Positions 28,910 through 38,558 of a stretch of DNA of 64,000 bases are shown piece by piece. How positions within the stretch are numbered: the first letter of the stretch is position 1; each line of letters opens with the position of its first letter. Source of the DNA: Hyphomicrobium facile (lineage in GTDB: Bacteria > Pseudomonadota > Alphaproteobacteria > Rhizobiales > Hyphomicrobiaceae); the NCBI RefSeq assembly GCF_900116175.1, contig NZ_FPCH01000004.1, forward strand, positions 62,001 through 126,000. Direction: 5' to 3'. Made by a program: the position numbers and the translations under genes. The notes beneath the pieces are model-generated. The model was given only the letters and a program-made list of their open reading frames with translations. It did not search any database and was not told where the DNA came from.

Positions 28910-30769
28910 TTAAGGGTCGATGGTGTCCGCCTTGGCCTTGGCGTCACGCGAAGTCTTGCCCTCGCGCGGACCTTTCTCGGCGTGTGCGAGCTTGGCTTCT
29001 TCCGCTTCGTCCTCGCGGAACAGCTTCTCGAGCATGGCCTGCGACGTGCGCGCCCGCTCCAGAAGCTTCTCGACATCCGACGACAGCTTGTAGTCTTCGT
29101 TGAGACGCCGCTCGTCGTGATCCCGGAAGGTCTTGACGATGCGGCTCGCGACCCGCTCGGAATACCCGAGACCCAGCATCAACGATCGCGTCAGGTCCAA
29201 AGACGCCAAAAAGGTCTCGCGCCGCATCGCCGCGACGCCGAGGTCGAGCAGCCGGTAAGCGTGCATGCGGTCACGCGCACGCGCGTAGATCGGCACGTGT
29301 GGATACTGCTTCTTGACGTATTCCGCCGCGCGCATCGACGCTTCGACGTCATCGATCGCGAGCACGAAGGCGCGCGCCTTGTCCATCTGCGCTGCCTCCA
29401 GCACCTCAGGCCGGCTGGCATCACCGAAGAAGGCCTTGTTGCCGAAGCGTCTGACGAAGTCGACCTGCTCCACGCTGATGTCGAGCGCCGTGAAAGGAAT
29501 ACCCTTCGCGCGCAGCACGCGGGCCGTGATCTGTCCGAACCGTCCAAACCCCGCGATCACGACGTGTCCGTCGTTGTCGGGCAACGTATCGAAGGGACGC
29601 GTCGGCGCCTTCGCCTTTGCCGAAAGCCTGCGGTCGAGCAGCAGGAGCACCGGCGTCATCGCCATAGACAAGGTGATGACGACCGCGAGAATTTGCGACG
29701 GTTTACTGCCGAGGACACCAGCGGCCTGACCGACCGACAGCAGAACGAAGGCAAACTCGCCGCCTTGCGACAAAGCAAAAGCCAGCCGGCGCGACGGTCC
29801 GGCCTCGAGTCCCTGCCAGCGACCGAGCAGAAACAGGATAGTGGCCTTCACGACGATCAGCGCCAGCGTGAGCGATATGATCAGCCCCGGCTCCGCGAGC
29901 AGAAGTCCGAGATTGAGCGACATGCCGATGGCGGTAAAGAAGATCCCGAGCAGCAGTCCTTCGAAAGGCCCGATGTCTGCCTCGAGTTCGTGGCGATAGC
30001 TGCTTTCGGCAAGCAGAGCACCCGCGATGAAGGCGCCGAGCGACGCTGACAATCCAACGGCTTCCATGATCAGCGTGACGCCGACGACTGTCAGAAGCGC
30101 GGCCGCCGTCATGGCCTCTTTCACGCGCGAGAGCGCCACGAGACGCAGAAACGCATCGAGCACATAACGTCCGACGACGACGACGAGAACGATCGTCCCG
30201 AGGCCCTTTGCGAAAGCGAAGTAATCGATGACCGGTGCAGACTTGGCGGCCGTCACCGCGAAATACGGTGTGAGCGCAATCAGCGGAATGGCGGCGAGGT
30301 CCTGGAACAGAAGCACCGAAAAGCCGAGCCGGCCATGCCGGGTCGAAAGTTCGTTGTTCTCTTCGAGCACCTGCAAAGCGAAGGCCGTCGAAGAGAGCGC
30401 CAGAGCAGCGCCTGCAAACAGCGACGGCTGCCACTGGGTTCCGAAAAATAGAATGCCGACGAACGCGAGCGCGAGCGAGGTAATCGCCACCTGCAATGTG
30501 CCGATGCCGAAGACGGCCTGGCGCATGGCCCAAAGCCGCTTGGGCCGTAACTCCAATCCGATCAAAAACAGCAGCAGAACGACGCCGAATTCCGCGAAGT
30601 GCAGAACTTGCTGCGCATCGTGCTCGGAAAACAGCCGCCCGACGCCATACGGCCCGAGAAGTACGCCCGCGACCAGATAGCCAAGAACTGCTGCGATACC
30701 GAAAAATCGCGCGAGCGGTGCGGCTAGCGCCAAGGCGGCCAAAAGGATCGCTAGTTCATTTAGTGTCAC
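28910..30769 (-). CDS. CPA2 cation:proton antiporter with RCK domain (KefB/KefC type)
   Basis: About 619 residues. An N-terminal Na+/H+ exchanger domain with about 12 spans (1-380) contains G-Y-L-V-A-G and the helix with LFLIGLELRP. A cytoplasmic TrkA-N/RCK domain follows (IAGFGRFGQ dinucleotide fold at about 405-413), then a charged Lys/Glu-rich tail. KefB/KefC-type proteins export K+ under electrophile stress, which is relevant to a cell making formaldehyde, but glutathione gating cannot be confirmed by eye. I prefer the GTG at 30769 (preceded by GCGGGGATAGA) over the ATG 11 codons upstream, which lacks a ribosome binding site. Confidence 0.87.
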   Translation of the reverse strand: MTLNELAILLAALALAAPLARFFGIAAVLGYLVAGVLLGPYGVGRLFSEHDAQQVLHFAEFGVVLLLFLIGLELRPKRLWAMRQAVFGIGTLQVAITSLALAFVGILFFGTQWQPSLFAGAALALSSTAFALQVLEENNELSTRHGRLGFSVLLFQDLAAIPLIALTPYFAVTAAKSAPVIDYFAFAKGLGTIVLVVVVGRYVLDAFLRLVALSRVKEAMTAAALLTVVGVTLIMEAVGLSASLGAFIAGALLAESSYRHELEADIGPFEGLLLGIFFTAIGMSLNLGLLLAEPGLIISLTLALIVVKATILFLLGRWQGLEAGPSRRLAFALSQGGEFAFVLLSVGQAAGVLGSKPSQILAVVITLSMAMTPVLLLLDRRLSAKAKAPTRPFDTLPDNDGHVVIAGFGRFGQITARVLRAKGIPFTALDISVEQVDFVRRFGNKAFFGDASRPEVLEAAQMDKARAFVLAIDDVEASMRAAEYVKKQYPHVPIYARARDRMHAYRLLDLGVAAMRRETFLASLDLTRSLMLGLGYSERVASRIVKTFRDHDERRLNEDYKLSSDVEKLLERARTSQAMLEKLFREDEAEEAKLAHAEKGPREGKTSRDAKAKADTIDP

Positions 30770-30985
30770 TCTATCCCCGCTTCTCTGGCTGAGAGATTGC
30801 ATTCTGCGCGAAATCTACAGTGTGCTGCGCAATACACCATCCCGCCAACTTGTATAGCAACCCATCAGCGGATCGCGTCCGAAGCCGTTAACATCCGATC
30901 CACCTCGAAACGGTGGCGACGAGGTGGCGGCCAGTGCGGCAGATTGCAATCAAATTGAAATTCACGCCTCAGGGCCGCTCGAGGC

Positions 30986-31588
30986 TCAAGGCAATGGATG
31001 AGCGTCGACGACGAGGCCGCCGGCTTCCTGCCAGCCGTCGCTGCCGTCGCGATACCAATCGACGTTCGTATATCCGTAGCTCAAAGCGCGCTTTGCGGCA
31101 TTCCAGCTCATCCAGCAATTCTTGAGACAGAAAAAGACGAGCGGCTTCGTCTTATCGCCCTTCGTCAGCATCTCGAGGTTGCGTTGAAAATACTGAGCCG
31201 CATCTGCCGACAGAACGCCGTAGCCGACATTCGGAAGCCATACGGCGTCTTCGATTGTCATGTGCGACGTATCCCGCCAGATCGTACCCTCAGGAAGGCC
31301 CTCCGGTTTCGGCGCACGCGGATAGACGTCGATGAAAACGGCGGTCTTCGCAGTCCAGATTTTCATTGCCTCGCTGTCGGACAGCACCGTTGCGCCTTTG
31401 AGCGTCAGTGGCACGGGCTTGCGATAATTATCGGTCCGGTAGGACTGAGGCTCAGGTGGCGCCTCGCCGATGGGTGCAGGACCGGAAACATCCTCTTCCG
31501 CTAACACGGCGAGGGTGCCGGCAACCGGCATCCAAAGTGCTGCCGTAACGATCAACGCGACGATCATCAGCGCGCGGGGCAGAAGCAT
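30986..31588 (-). CDS. PQQ-associated CXXCW-motif protein (rhodanese-like, periplasmic)
   Basis: About 200 residues, with a signal peptide (MLLPRALMIVALIVTAALW...) and a rhodanese-like fold. The active-site region reads FFCLKNCWMSWNAAKR, i.e. C-x3-C-W, as in the TIGR03865 'PQQ-dependent catabolism-associated CXXCW' family found beside quinoprotein dehydrogenases. It may handle Cys or redox chemistry in enzyme maturation; its role is unproven. I start at the internal ATG because the 51 codons upstream translate to an Arg-rich stretch with no leader character. It is the last gene of the xoxF-xoxG-xoxJ series, about 106 bp after xoxJ. Confidence 0.85.
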   Translation of the reverse strand: MLLPRALMIVALIVTAALWMPVAGTLAVLAEEDVSGPAPIGEAPPEPQSYRTDNYRKPVPLTLKGATVLSDSEAMKIWTAKTAVFIDVYPRAPKPEGLPEGTIWRDTSHMTIEDAVWLPNVGYGVLSADAAQYFQRNLEMLTKGDKTKPLVFFCLKNCWMSWNAAKRALSYGYTNVDWYRDGSDGWQEAGGLVVDAHPLP

Positions 31589-31694
31589 CTTTGGCGGGAA
31601 ACTTTCAGATTGCCCGAAGCAAGGGAATAAGCGGTGAAATAATCGGGAAGCGGCGCTTAAAAATCCGCCGCTTCCGAATTCGCGTCTCGCGTCT

Positions 31695-32657
31695 TTAAGG
31701 CGTAGCCGCCGCTGGAGCCGGTGACGACGCCGTCGCCGCACTGCCCGCCGGAGCTGGCTCTGCCGTAGCCGACGTGCGCGGCTTTGTGATCATCTCGGTC
31801 GACGTATCGTCATCGACCAACAGCGGCACGCCGTAATCGAGCAGCACCTTGTCGATATCGCCCTGCCGTTTGCGAATGACCTCGTTGAGCTGGCGCTTCC
31901 AGGCATCGTCGCCGTTACGCACGCCCATCGTAATGCGAAATGCAATTCTGGCGGCGCCGACGTCTTTCACGAGAGGAACGACAACGAGCGGCACGCCGTC
32001 CCGCGACGCCCAGTAAGCCGCGATCGGCCCCCACAAGATTCCGGCGTCGACTTCACCCTTGCGAATGTCGTTGATCATGTCTACGGCGGGATTTGCGTAA
32101 CGGCGATCGACCATCAGCGGGTAGCCGTGCACGTTGGACATCAGACCGTACCGTGCGGCGAGCGTTGCCCCGGCCGAGGCCTGCTGGGCGCCGATTTTCT
32201 TGCCTTGGAGGCGAGGGTCGGCGAGCGAGTCGACTCCGTCGAGGCCGGTGCCTTTCTTGTAGATGAGGGCCGACGTCGAACGATAGATCGCGTTCGTGTT
32301 CAGCACCTGGTCATCGCCCTGCCCCCATCCGATGACGAGATCGCATCGTTTGGCGCCAAGTGTCATGCGTACGAAGCCCGTCGCCTTGGGAAACCACGTA
32401 TAGACGACCGGAAGCTTCAACTCCTCGCCGATGATGTTGGCGATCTTGTTTTCAAAGCCCTCAGCCTTCTCGTTCGAGAACGGAAGATCGGCCGGATCGG
32501 CGCAAACGCGAAGCTGTTGCCTGTTGACCAGATCTGCCTTCGGCACGTCGGCGGCGTTTGAACGAATGGGAAAAGCAAATATCGAAACGGCAGCAGTAAT
32601 TCCCAGAGCCAATGCAGGCGCTGAAAAGAATGAAACGTTGAGCGCTTGTTTCCTCAC
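31695..32657 (-). CDS. xoxJ: XoxJ/MoxJ-like periplasmic binding protein
   Basis: About 320 residues, of the type II periplasmic substrate-binding fold. After the leader the mature part begins with LRVCADPADLPFSNEKAEGFENKIA, the signature of quinoprotein-associated binding proteins (MxaJ/XoxJ). XoxJ is thought to bind partially folded XoxF and help its activation rather than import a solute. The GTG start at 32657 is preceded by AAAAGG at good spacing and gives a clean signal peptide; the upstream extension lacks one. The C-terminus is Ala/Pro/Thr-rich and low-complexity. It follows xoxG by about 180 bp. Confidence 0.9.
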   Translation of the reverse strand: MRKQALNVSFFSAPALALGITAAVSIFAFPIRSNAADVPKADLVNRQQLRVCADPADLPFSNEKAEGFENKIANIIGEELKLPVVYTWFPKATGFVRMTLGAKRCDLVIGWGQGDDQVLNTNAIYRSTSALIYKKGTGLDGVDSLADPRLQGKKIGAQQASAGATLAARYGLMSNVHGYPLMVDRRYANPAVDMINDIRKGEVDAGILWGPIAAYWASRDGVPLVVVPLVKDVGAARIAFRITMGVRNGDDAWKRQLNEVIRKRQGDIDKVLLDYGVPLLVDDDTSTEMITKPRTSATAEPAPAGSAATASSPAPAAATP

Positions 32658-32840
32658 GTTGATAACCTTTTTGTTATAGCGGCGTGAACGTGCCGGCTCC
32701 TGATATGGAGTGGGGGCACGCCGCAATTGCGACCCGCCCCCCTGAACCTTCAATGACCGAATTTACTGTCAGCCCGGAGCGACGCCGACGCGCTCCGGAC
32801 TAACAATCATATGATGAGGATCGGATAAAATTCCAGATCC

Positions 32841-33743
32841 TCAGCCCGTGCATTCTTCCGCAGCTTTTTTGGCTTCGGGCGAGATATCTTCACGGCCATT
32901 CGGACGACCGGCAGGCATACCTGTGTGGCTGTCGACCATGTTCTGGGAACGTGCCTTGATGTACGTGTAGATATCGTCGATGTAGCACATGATGTTCTTG
33001 TCTTCACCGAAGGCCGGCATGACGTATTCCGTGCCGGCGCGGTTGACGACGCGGCCGCTGGAAACCGTCGCGAGGAACGTATTGTAATCCATCGTCTTTA
33101 GGCTTTCCCCAAGGTTCGGAGCGAACGTGCTGCCGAGCGCATTCGGGCCATGGCAAACGTGGCAGGCATCATGATAGCGGCGGAAGCCGTTCCAGGTGCC
33201 CCAGTCAACCATGTAGTCCTTCGTGACAACCGGCAGGGGATCGCCGTCCTTGTTGCGATAACGGCCATCTTCAAACTTGATGCCCTCGCTCTTGGCGAGA
33301 TCGCTGACCGGGTTCGGATAGACGGCATCGCCATCCGGCTTGCGCGATCCCTCGGGCGGCGAGTTCGGATCATCCGGATTGGGCGCGGCTGACGACGCTG
33401 CGGGTGCAGCGGGTGCTGCAGCCGGTTCGGCTTGCGCGACCTGCTCGGGTTGAGCTGGAGCCGGCGCGGCAGGTGCTTCCGCTTTCTTCTCGGGTTCGGC
33501 TGCGGGCGCCGGGGCAGGCGCAGCTGCTTCCGTCTCAGCGGGCTTCGCTGGTTCGGCGGCAGGCGTCGCGGCAGCTTCAGTCTTGGCTTCTGGAGCGGGA
33601 GCGGCTTCGGTCGTCGGAGCCGGTGCAGCAGCCTTCTCTTCGGGCTTGTTCTGCTCCTGGCAAGCGGCAGCTCCGGCGGCGGCACAAGCCATCAGCGCGA
33701 AGGCCAATCTCTTACTGAACTTGTTCACGATGTTCCTCTTCAT
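32841..33743 (-). CDS. xoxG: XoxG-like cytochrome c with lipoprotein-like leader and long linker
   Basis: The 300-residue cytochrome c(L)-type protein is the presumed electron acceptor of XoxF. The haem motif is C194-H-V-C197-H198 and the likely axial ligand Met242 (VMPAFG). Unusually, the leader contains Cys20 (LMAC) and Cys28 (AAAC-QEQ), either of which could be a lipobox. Residues about 35-120 are almost entirely Ala, Pro, Glu and Lys, a tether-like linker. Typical XoxG proteins lack this segment. Alternative start: GTG five codons in, with a better-placed AGAGGA. It lies between xoxF and xoxJ on the same strand, after a terminator-like hairpin. Confidence 0.9.
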   Translation of the reverse strand: MKRNIVNKFSKRLAFALMACAAAGAAACQEQNKPEEKAAAPAPTTEAAPAPEAKTEAAATPAAEPAKPAETEAAAPAPAPAAEPEKKAEAPAAPAPAQPEQVAQAEPAAAPAAPAASSAAPNPDDPNSPPEGSRKPDGDAVYPNPVSDLAKSEGIKFEDGRYRNKDGDPLPVVTKDYMVDWGTWNGFRRYHDACHVCHGPNALGSTFAPNLGESLKTMDYNTFLATVSSGRVVNRAGTEYVMPAFGEDKNIMCYIDDIYTYIKARSQNMVDSHTGMPAGRPNGREDISPEAKKAAEECTG

Positions 33744-33949
33744 CCTGTCGTTTGAATTGCGTGGGTCACCACCGCACTGACCGTTCCCAAATCCATTCTA
33801 GAGATCGTGGATGGTGAGCCGCCGTTCGCCGAACGCTTCCCGCTTTTTGCGCCGCGTTTCAGGGCGAAAAAATATCGCCACTTGTCGCGCCGTTCTTTTG
33901 AAAAGACAGGGTATCGGGTTGGTTGGCTGATGCGTGGCCGGACGGCAAA

Positions 33950-33979
33950 GAGCCGGCGCAGGTTTCCCTGCACCGGCTC
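33950..33979 (-). terminator. hairpin between xoxF and xoxG
   Basis: GAGCCGG-CGCAGG pairs with CCTGCA-CCGGCTC around a TTTC loop, 20 bp past the xoxF stop. On the minus strand only a short T stretch follows. It may act as a partial terminator or mRNA stabiliser, setting a higher xoxF than xoxG level. Confidence 0.65.
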
Positions 33980-34000
33980 CCGTATTTCTAGGCGCGTGTC

Positions 34001-35827
34001 CTATGGGAGAGCGAACACGGTGAGCGAGCCACCGAGGTTCGTGTACTCCGAGAGGCCAGCGTAGCCACCGACAGCACCGAGACCATCGGTCGGGTTCGTC
34101 AAGCCAGCAGCAAGACCGATACCGGCCCAACCACCAACGCCCGAGAAGATGCCAACGTACTGCTTACCGCCGTGGCTGTAAGTCATAGCGTTGCCGATGA
34201 TGCCCGACGGCGTCTTGAACTTGAAGAGCTCCTTGCCATCCTTCTGGTCGACGGCTTTGAAGTAGCCTTCGAGCGTGCCGTAGAAGGCAACGCCGCCAGC
34301 GGTGGTCAGAGCGCCCGACCAGACCGAGAACTGCTCAGGCTTCGACCAGACGATCTTGCCCTTTGTGCCGTCCCAAGCGATGAAGTTACCCATACGCTTC
34401 GGTTCATCCGGACCCGGGAACATGGACAGCGTGGCGCCAACGTAGGGCTGACCAGCCGTGTACGAAACCTTGAAGGGCTCGTAGTCCATGCAGACGTGGT
34501 TCGTCGGAACGTAGAACAGGCCAGTCAGCTTCGAGTAAGAAGCCGGCTGCTGGTCCTTAGAACCGAGAGCCGCAGGGCAGATGCCCTTCGTGTTCACGTC
34601 GGCACCCTTGCCATCCTTGAACGTCGAGTACTTGGCGACGCGGATCGGACGGCCATAGTCCTTAGAGGACTTGTCCATGTCGATGCCAGATGCCCAGTTC
34701 GTGGCGAGGTCATACTTCTCAGCGACGAGAAGCTCACCCGTTGCACGATCCCAGGTGTAGCCGAAGCCGTTACGGTCGAAGTGAGTTGCCGTTTTACGCT
34801 TCGTGCCATCGAAATCGAGTTCGGCCAGGATCGGCTCGTTGATGCCGTCGTAGTCCCACTCGTCGAATGGCGTCATCTGGTATGCCCACTTAGCAACGCC
34901 GGTGTCGACGTCACGAGCGAACATGGTCATCGACCACTTCTGGTCGATCGGCTTGCCATCCGGTCCCGCACGCTGTGCAGGGTTCCAGGTCGATGGGTTG
35001 CCCGTTCCGTAGTAGATCAGGTTGAGTTCAGGATCGAAGGCCATGTAGCCCCAGGTCGAACCGCCACCGATCTTCCACTGATCGCCGTTCCAGGTCTTGA
35101 GCGAAGAGTCCTTGCCGACCGGCTTGCCGAGCGACAGGGTCTTTTCAGGATCAACCAGGATGTCAGAATCCGGGCCCATCGAGTAGGCGCGCCAGACCTT
35201 CTTGCCGCTGTTGATGTCGTAGGCAGTGAGGTGGCAACGAACGCCGAACTCAGCGCCCGAGATACCGATGATCACCTTGTCCTTCGTGACGAGCGGAGCA
35301 CCAGTGCCCGTTTCGCCCTTCTTAGGATCGCCGTCGATCACCTTCCACAGTTCCTTACCCGTCTTCGCGTCGAGAGCGACGAGAGCGGTGTCGGCCTGAT
35401 GGAGGAAGATCTTGCCTTCGGCATACTGCACGCCACGGTTAACCGTGTCACAGCACATCACGGGGATGACCGAGGGGTCCTGCTTCGGCGTATACTTCCA
35501 GATGATCTTCTGCTCGTCGGCGAGGTTCAGTGCGAACACGATGTTCGGGAACGCCGAGTGAAGGTACATCGTGTCACCGATCACGAGCGGGCCGCCTTCG
35601 TGACCACGAAGAACGCCCGTCGAGAACGTCCATGCCACTTTCAGCTGACCAACGTTTTCAGTGTTGATCTGGTCCAGAGCGGAATACCGCGTACCGGCAT
35701 AATCGCCGGACTGCTGGGCCCAGTTATTCGGATCTGCCGACAACTTGGCAACGTCATCGTTCGCCCAGACGGGCGCCGAGAACGCGGCTGTTGCGAGCAA
35801 ACCGTAGGCGAATGCACTTTTGCGCAT
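34001..35827 (-). CDS. xoxF: lanthanide-dependent PQQ methanol dehydrogenase XoxF
   Basis: The 608-residue periplasmic quinoprotein has a signal peptide of about 22 residues (cleavage near VWA-N), eight-bladed propeller W-motifs, and the vicinal disulphide C125-C126 (VMCCD) that stacks on PQQ. Metal/PQQ ligands are E193 (GAEFG), N277 (GTGNPS) and catalytic D325. D327 in WDYDG is the extra Asp that marks lanthanide (La-Nd) rather than calcium enzymes; MxaF has Ala there. It looks like the XoxF5 clade (inference). The start at MRKSAFAYG follows GGAGGAAG. It heads the minus-strand xox group and diverges from a zinc metallohydrolase gene. No mxaF or mxaI is in the window. Confidence 0.97.
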   Translation of the reverse strand: MRKSAFAYGLLATAAFSAPVWANDDVAKLSADPNNWAQQSGDYAGTRYSALDQINTENVGQLKVAWTFSTGVLRGHEGGPLVIGDTMYLHSAFPNIVFALNLADEQKIIWKYTPKQDPSVIPVMCCDTVNRGVQYAEGKIFLHQADTALVALDAKTGKELWKVIDGDPKKGETGTGAPLVTKDKVIIGISGAEFGVRCHLTAYDINSGKKVWRAYSMGPDSDILVDPEKTLSLGKPVGKDSSLKTWNGDQWKIGGGSTWGYMAFDPELNLIYYGTGNPSTWNPAQRAGPDGKPIDQKWSMTMFARDVDTGVAKWAYQMTPFDEWDYDGINEPILAELDFDGTKRKTATHFDRNGFGYTWDRATGELLVAEKYDLATNWASGIDMDKSSKDYGRPIRVAKYSTFKDGKGADVNTKGICPAALGSKDQQPASYSKLTGLFYVPTNHVCMDYEPFKVSYTAGQPYVGATLSMFPGPDEPKRMGNFIAWDGTKGKIVWSKPEQFSVWSGALTTAGGVAFYGTLEGYFKAVDQKDGKELFKFKTPSGIIGNAMTYSHGGKQYVGIFSGVGGWAGIGLAAGLTNPTDGLGAVGGYAGLSEYTNLGGSLTVFALP

Positions 35828-36273
35828 CGCGCTTCCTCCGTTTTGAGAAAAGTCTTGCCACGCTTGCAAGTCGAACCCGAGGACTGCCGATATCTCCTGG
35901 CTCCGATCTCAGGAATTGCGGGATTTTCTCCCGTCTTTGCCCCGTCGGAGAAGGAGTGCTTCACGAAACCGTGTAGAAACCGGTAGTCCTCGTGAACGAG
36001 GCGCATGTAGACACTTTTTTTTTCAAGCCGCAACACGAAGTGCGACGATCATTCCGCTGCGGCAAATTAGGACAACACCTCTGACCCAAATTACCCCTTT
36101 ATTCACCGGAAGAAATTGCAATGCACAAAAAATGCTGCGGCGCACGTCTAGTTGTTTCTGAGCGGTAAAAATTAGGCTTGGTGATTAGGAATTTGCCCAC
36201 TTTCGTGAAAAGTCGCGGACTGAACACACCTTGCGAGCATCCATATCGCACAAATTCCAGAGGCCTGGATTGA
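35828..36273. promoter_or_regulatory. divergent regulatory region, xoxF / metallohydrolase
   Basis: This 446-bp gap between two divergent genes must carry both promoters. The xoxF side has a GGAGGAAG ribosome binding site and a TTGC...GCAA dyad about 25-45 bp upstream of the start. The middle is A+T-rich, including a run of ten T residues near 36016 and an A/T-rich stretch around 36060-36180. I cannot assign an MxbM- or MxaB-type binding site by eye. No coding frame is convincing. Confidence 0.6.
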
Positions 36274-37242
36274 ATGGTTGAAATTTCACCTTTGAATGCA
36301 AAAACTTCCCGGAAAGAGTTCCTCCGCGGTGTGACCTTGGCAGCGCTCCTGCCGCTCCTGCCGCGCGTTTCTAAGGCTGAAGCTGAGCAGATCGGCGTCC
36401 ACGAGATCGCGCCGGGCGTTTTTGTTCACGTCGGCAAATACGAATTGGTTAACAGGGAAAACCGCGGAAATATTTCAAATGCCGTCTGCATTGTCGGCAG
36501 TTCGGCCGTCGCCGTGATCGATACGAGCGGCTCCTACGCGGCCGGTAATGATCTTCATGAGGCTATCTCGAAGATAACTGAGACGCCCATTCGCTATGTC
36601 ATCAACACCCACATGCATCCCGACCATGTTCTGGGGAACGCCGCCTTCAAATCGGCGGGGTGCGAGTTCGTCGGCCACCACAAGCTTCCGGCTTCTCTCT
36701 ATGCACGCAAGGACAGCTATCTGGCGAATGCACGTCAGCGAATCGGTGACGAAGCTTTCGCGGGCACCGAAATCATTCCGCCGACCTTGCTCGTGACAGA
36801 CACTCTCGACCTCGATCTCGGTGGCCGAACACTGACGCTCAAGGCGCGCCCCACAGCGCACACCGACAACGACCTGACGATCTTCGATTCAGCAACCGGC
36901 ACATTTTTTCTCGGCGATCTGCTTTTCTCAAATCATGTTCCGACACTCGACGGTTCGCTCGTCGGCTGGATCAATCTCATCGGAACGCTGATGCAGGAAA
37001 AAGCCGAGCGCGCCGTTCCGGGCCACGGACCCAACACGATGCCCTGGCCCGATGCGATCAAGCCCGTAGAACGCTATCTGAAAGTTCTGGCGAGCGACGT
37101 TCGCAAGATGATCAAGGACGGCAACACGATCGAGCAAGCCGTCGCGACGGCCGGACAGTCTGAGCGCGGAAATTGGGCGCTATTCGACGAGCATCACCCG
37201 CGCAACGTCACCGCCGCCTTCACCGAACTCGAATGGGAATGA
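36274..37242 (+). CDS. quinoprotein-relay zinc metallohydrolase (MBL fold)
   Basis: The 322-residue exported protein has a Tat-like leader (TSRKEFLRG, then a hydrophobic stretch to about residue 36). The metallo-beta-lactamase zinc motif is H113-M-H115-P-D117-H118, followed by ARPTAHTDND, FFLGDLLF and VPGHGP metal-ligand segments. It matches the SoxH-related 'quinoprotein relay system' metallohydrolases (TIGR04558/04559), found beside PQQ dehydrogenases and peptide-derived cofactor genes. The true substrate is unknown; hydrolysis of a cofactor or adduct is one guess. It is divergent from xoxF and probably co-regulated. A hairpin follows the stop. Confidence 0.88.
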   Translation: MVEISPLNAKTSRKEFLRGVTLAALLPLLPRVSKAEAEQIGVHEIAPGVFVHVGKYELVNRENRGNISNAVCIVGSSAVAVIDTSGSYAAGNDLHEAISKITETPIRYVINTHMHPDHVLGNAAFKSAGCEFVGHHKLPASLYARKDSYLANARQRIGDEAFAGTEIIPPTLLVTDTLDLDLGGRTLTLKARPTAHTDNDLTIFDSATGTFFLGDLLFSNHVPTLDGSLVGWINLIGTLMQEKAERAVPGHGPNTMPWPDAIKPVERYLKVLASDVRKMIKDGNTIEQAVATAGQSERGNWALFDEHHPRNVTAAFTELEWE

Positions 37243-37287
37243 TCTCTTCCGCGCTCGCCGGCCGGCTCGCGGAAAACTAAAAACGCG

Positions 37288-37323
37288 CCCGGCGGCCGGC
37301 TCCCCGCAGGGGAGTCGCCGGGC
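37288..37323. terminator. strong nested hairpin between convergent genes
   Basis: GCCCGGCG pairs with CGCCGGGC, and inside it CTCCCC pairs with GGGGAG around GCA. There is no long T-run, but it sits exactly between the convergent stops of the metallohydrolase gene and a small minus-strand gene. Confidence 0.65.
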
Positions 37324-37330
37324 ACAATCA

Positions 37331-37702
37331 TCAAAAGCAGCGCAACTCACCTTCGACCTGCGCGCGCCGCAGATTTTTCACCTTTTCCTGGAATTCCGGC
37401 GCGTGCGTCCAGGCGACGTTTTCTCCGCCTTTCAGACCGACGGACAACAGCGTCTCCGCCTCCTCATATTCGGCGTACGGCAAGATCGCCGCGATTTCGT
37501 CGATCGAGCACGAGCACTTGTCGAGGTTGGCGCGGTTCTGGCCGTTGACCGCCATGCACGCATAAACGTAATCGGCGCGCGCCGTTGTTGGATAATCGTT
37601 GGGCGGCAATTCCTGTGCCGCGACGCGCGAACCCACGGCGGAAACCAGAACAGCCGCCACGAAAAGCCCGCTGAATGCCAGGCTCGAGAAGCCCTTTGTC
37701 AT
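37331..37702 (-). CDS. small exported Cys-containing protein, PQQ-cluster associated
   Basis: The 123-residue product has a signal peptide (cleavage near VAAQ-E), followed by a short domain with Cys in YVYACMAVNG and KCSCSIDEIA and a Cys two residues from the end (LRCF). The four Cys could form two disulphides. Comparable small proteins occur beside alcohol quinoproteins in methylotrophs, but I cannot name a function. The start overlaps the stop of the upstream gene by 4 bp, so the two are translationally coupled. Confidence 0.7.
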   Translation of the reverse strand: MTKGFSSLAFSGLFVAAVLVSAVGSRVAAQELPPNDYPTTARADYVYACMAVNGQNRANLDKCSCSIDEIAAILPYAEYEEAETLLSVGLKGGENVAWTHAPEFQEKVKNLRRAQVEGELRCF

Positions 37703-38388
37703 TTTACCTCTCCTACACCTTCAAGCGTCGTCGTCTCTTCGAGCGTCGGCGAGTTCTTGTCCGTATTGTTGTACTCGGCCGTCATCTTCGCGAAGTAACC
37801 GGGGATCTTGTCCGACAGCGCAATCGTAAACGTCGCGCCCTCGAAACCCCTCATCTTTCCACGCGCCGGATCGTTGACGAACGGCGTCGCGGTTACGCGA
37901 TAGCCTTCGACCGTCTGGCCCTTATAGACGATCGTTGCCGGAGCAATCGTTGCGCCGTCGCCGAGATGCCGGCTGAACATGCCCTTGAGATAAGCACTGT
38001 CCCCACCTGCCAGCTCGCGGAAATGCGCAACCGCGTTGTCGAGATAGATGATGAGCATCGGATTGCCGTCCATGTCGGTGATCCGTTGCGGCTCGCGGGC
38101 TCTATCCCCCGAGTACATCTTGATCATAACGTTCTTCTTGCCCGGCGCTCCGTCGCTTTCGACCTTCACGATAATGTCATCCGTGTAGCCCTCGCCGAGC
38201 GCCTTCGGATTGGAAGGCTTGCGCTCGAATTTGTAGACGAGGTCGGTACCCGGAGCGACCGCAGCAATGTGCGGCCGGTCGAACAGGATTTCGGCCGGCT
38301 TCGGCGCCTCGGCCGCAACGCTTGCAGCACTCAGGCAAGTGACCGCGAACGCCGCAAGACCGGCTGTGCGGAAGGGAAAAGTGAACAT
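37699..38388 (-). CDS. exported protein of unknown function, PQQ-cluster associated
   Basis: About 229 residues: signal peptide (FRTAGLAAFAVTCLSAASVAAEA), then a beta-rich domain without Cys in the mature part and without recognised catalytic motifs. I start at MFTFPFRT, where GGAGG lies 10 nt upstream; a longer frame adds 29 residues that would bury the leader. It overlaps the following small Cys protein by 4 bp. The tight coupling and the position beside the MxaD-like, propeller and xox genes suggest a periplasmic role in methanol oxidation. This is inferred from neighbours only. Confidence 0.7.
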   Translation of the reverse strand: MFTFPFRTAGLAAFAVTCLSAASVAAEAPKPAEILFDRPHIAAVAPGTDLVYKFERKPSNPKALGEGYTDDIIVKVESDGAPGKKNVMIKMYSGDRAREPQRITDMDGNPMLIIYLDNAVAHFRELAGGDSAYLKGMFSRHLGDGATIAPATIVYKGQTVEGYRVTATPFVNDPARGKMRGFEGATFTIALSDKIPGYFAKMTAEYNNTDKNSPTLEETTTLEGVGEVK

Positions 38389-38558
38389 AGGGGGCGATCC
38401 TCCAGATCGTCGATGCGAAACTTTTTTCCCGGCTGTGTAGCGGGACAACGGCAGCTTGACCAGAAGCCTTGCCAATTTCAGTCAATGACCCGGGCCATGA
38501 ACCGAATGCAAGGCATTCCGAAGGATGCCGGAAGATCGGAAAGTCTCAACTTACAAGC

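Noticed and set aside
28517-30049. 510-codon plus-strand frame antisense to tkt and the Kef-type antiporter
   Set aside because: It overlaps two well-supported genes, spans their junction and has low-complexity Arg/His/Gln-rich translation. A shadow frame.
31589-31741. N-terminal extension of the CXXCW protein
   Set aside because: The upstream codons translate to a run of Arg residues and polar sequence. The internal ATG starts a proper signal peptide.
34172-35986. 604-codon open frame antisense to almost all of xoxF
   Set aside because: xoxF is certain from its motifs. The antisense frame is open because the gene's codon use avoids triplets that read as stops on the other strand. Its translation is Arg/Val-rich with no recognisable domain.
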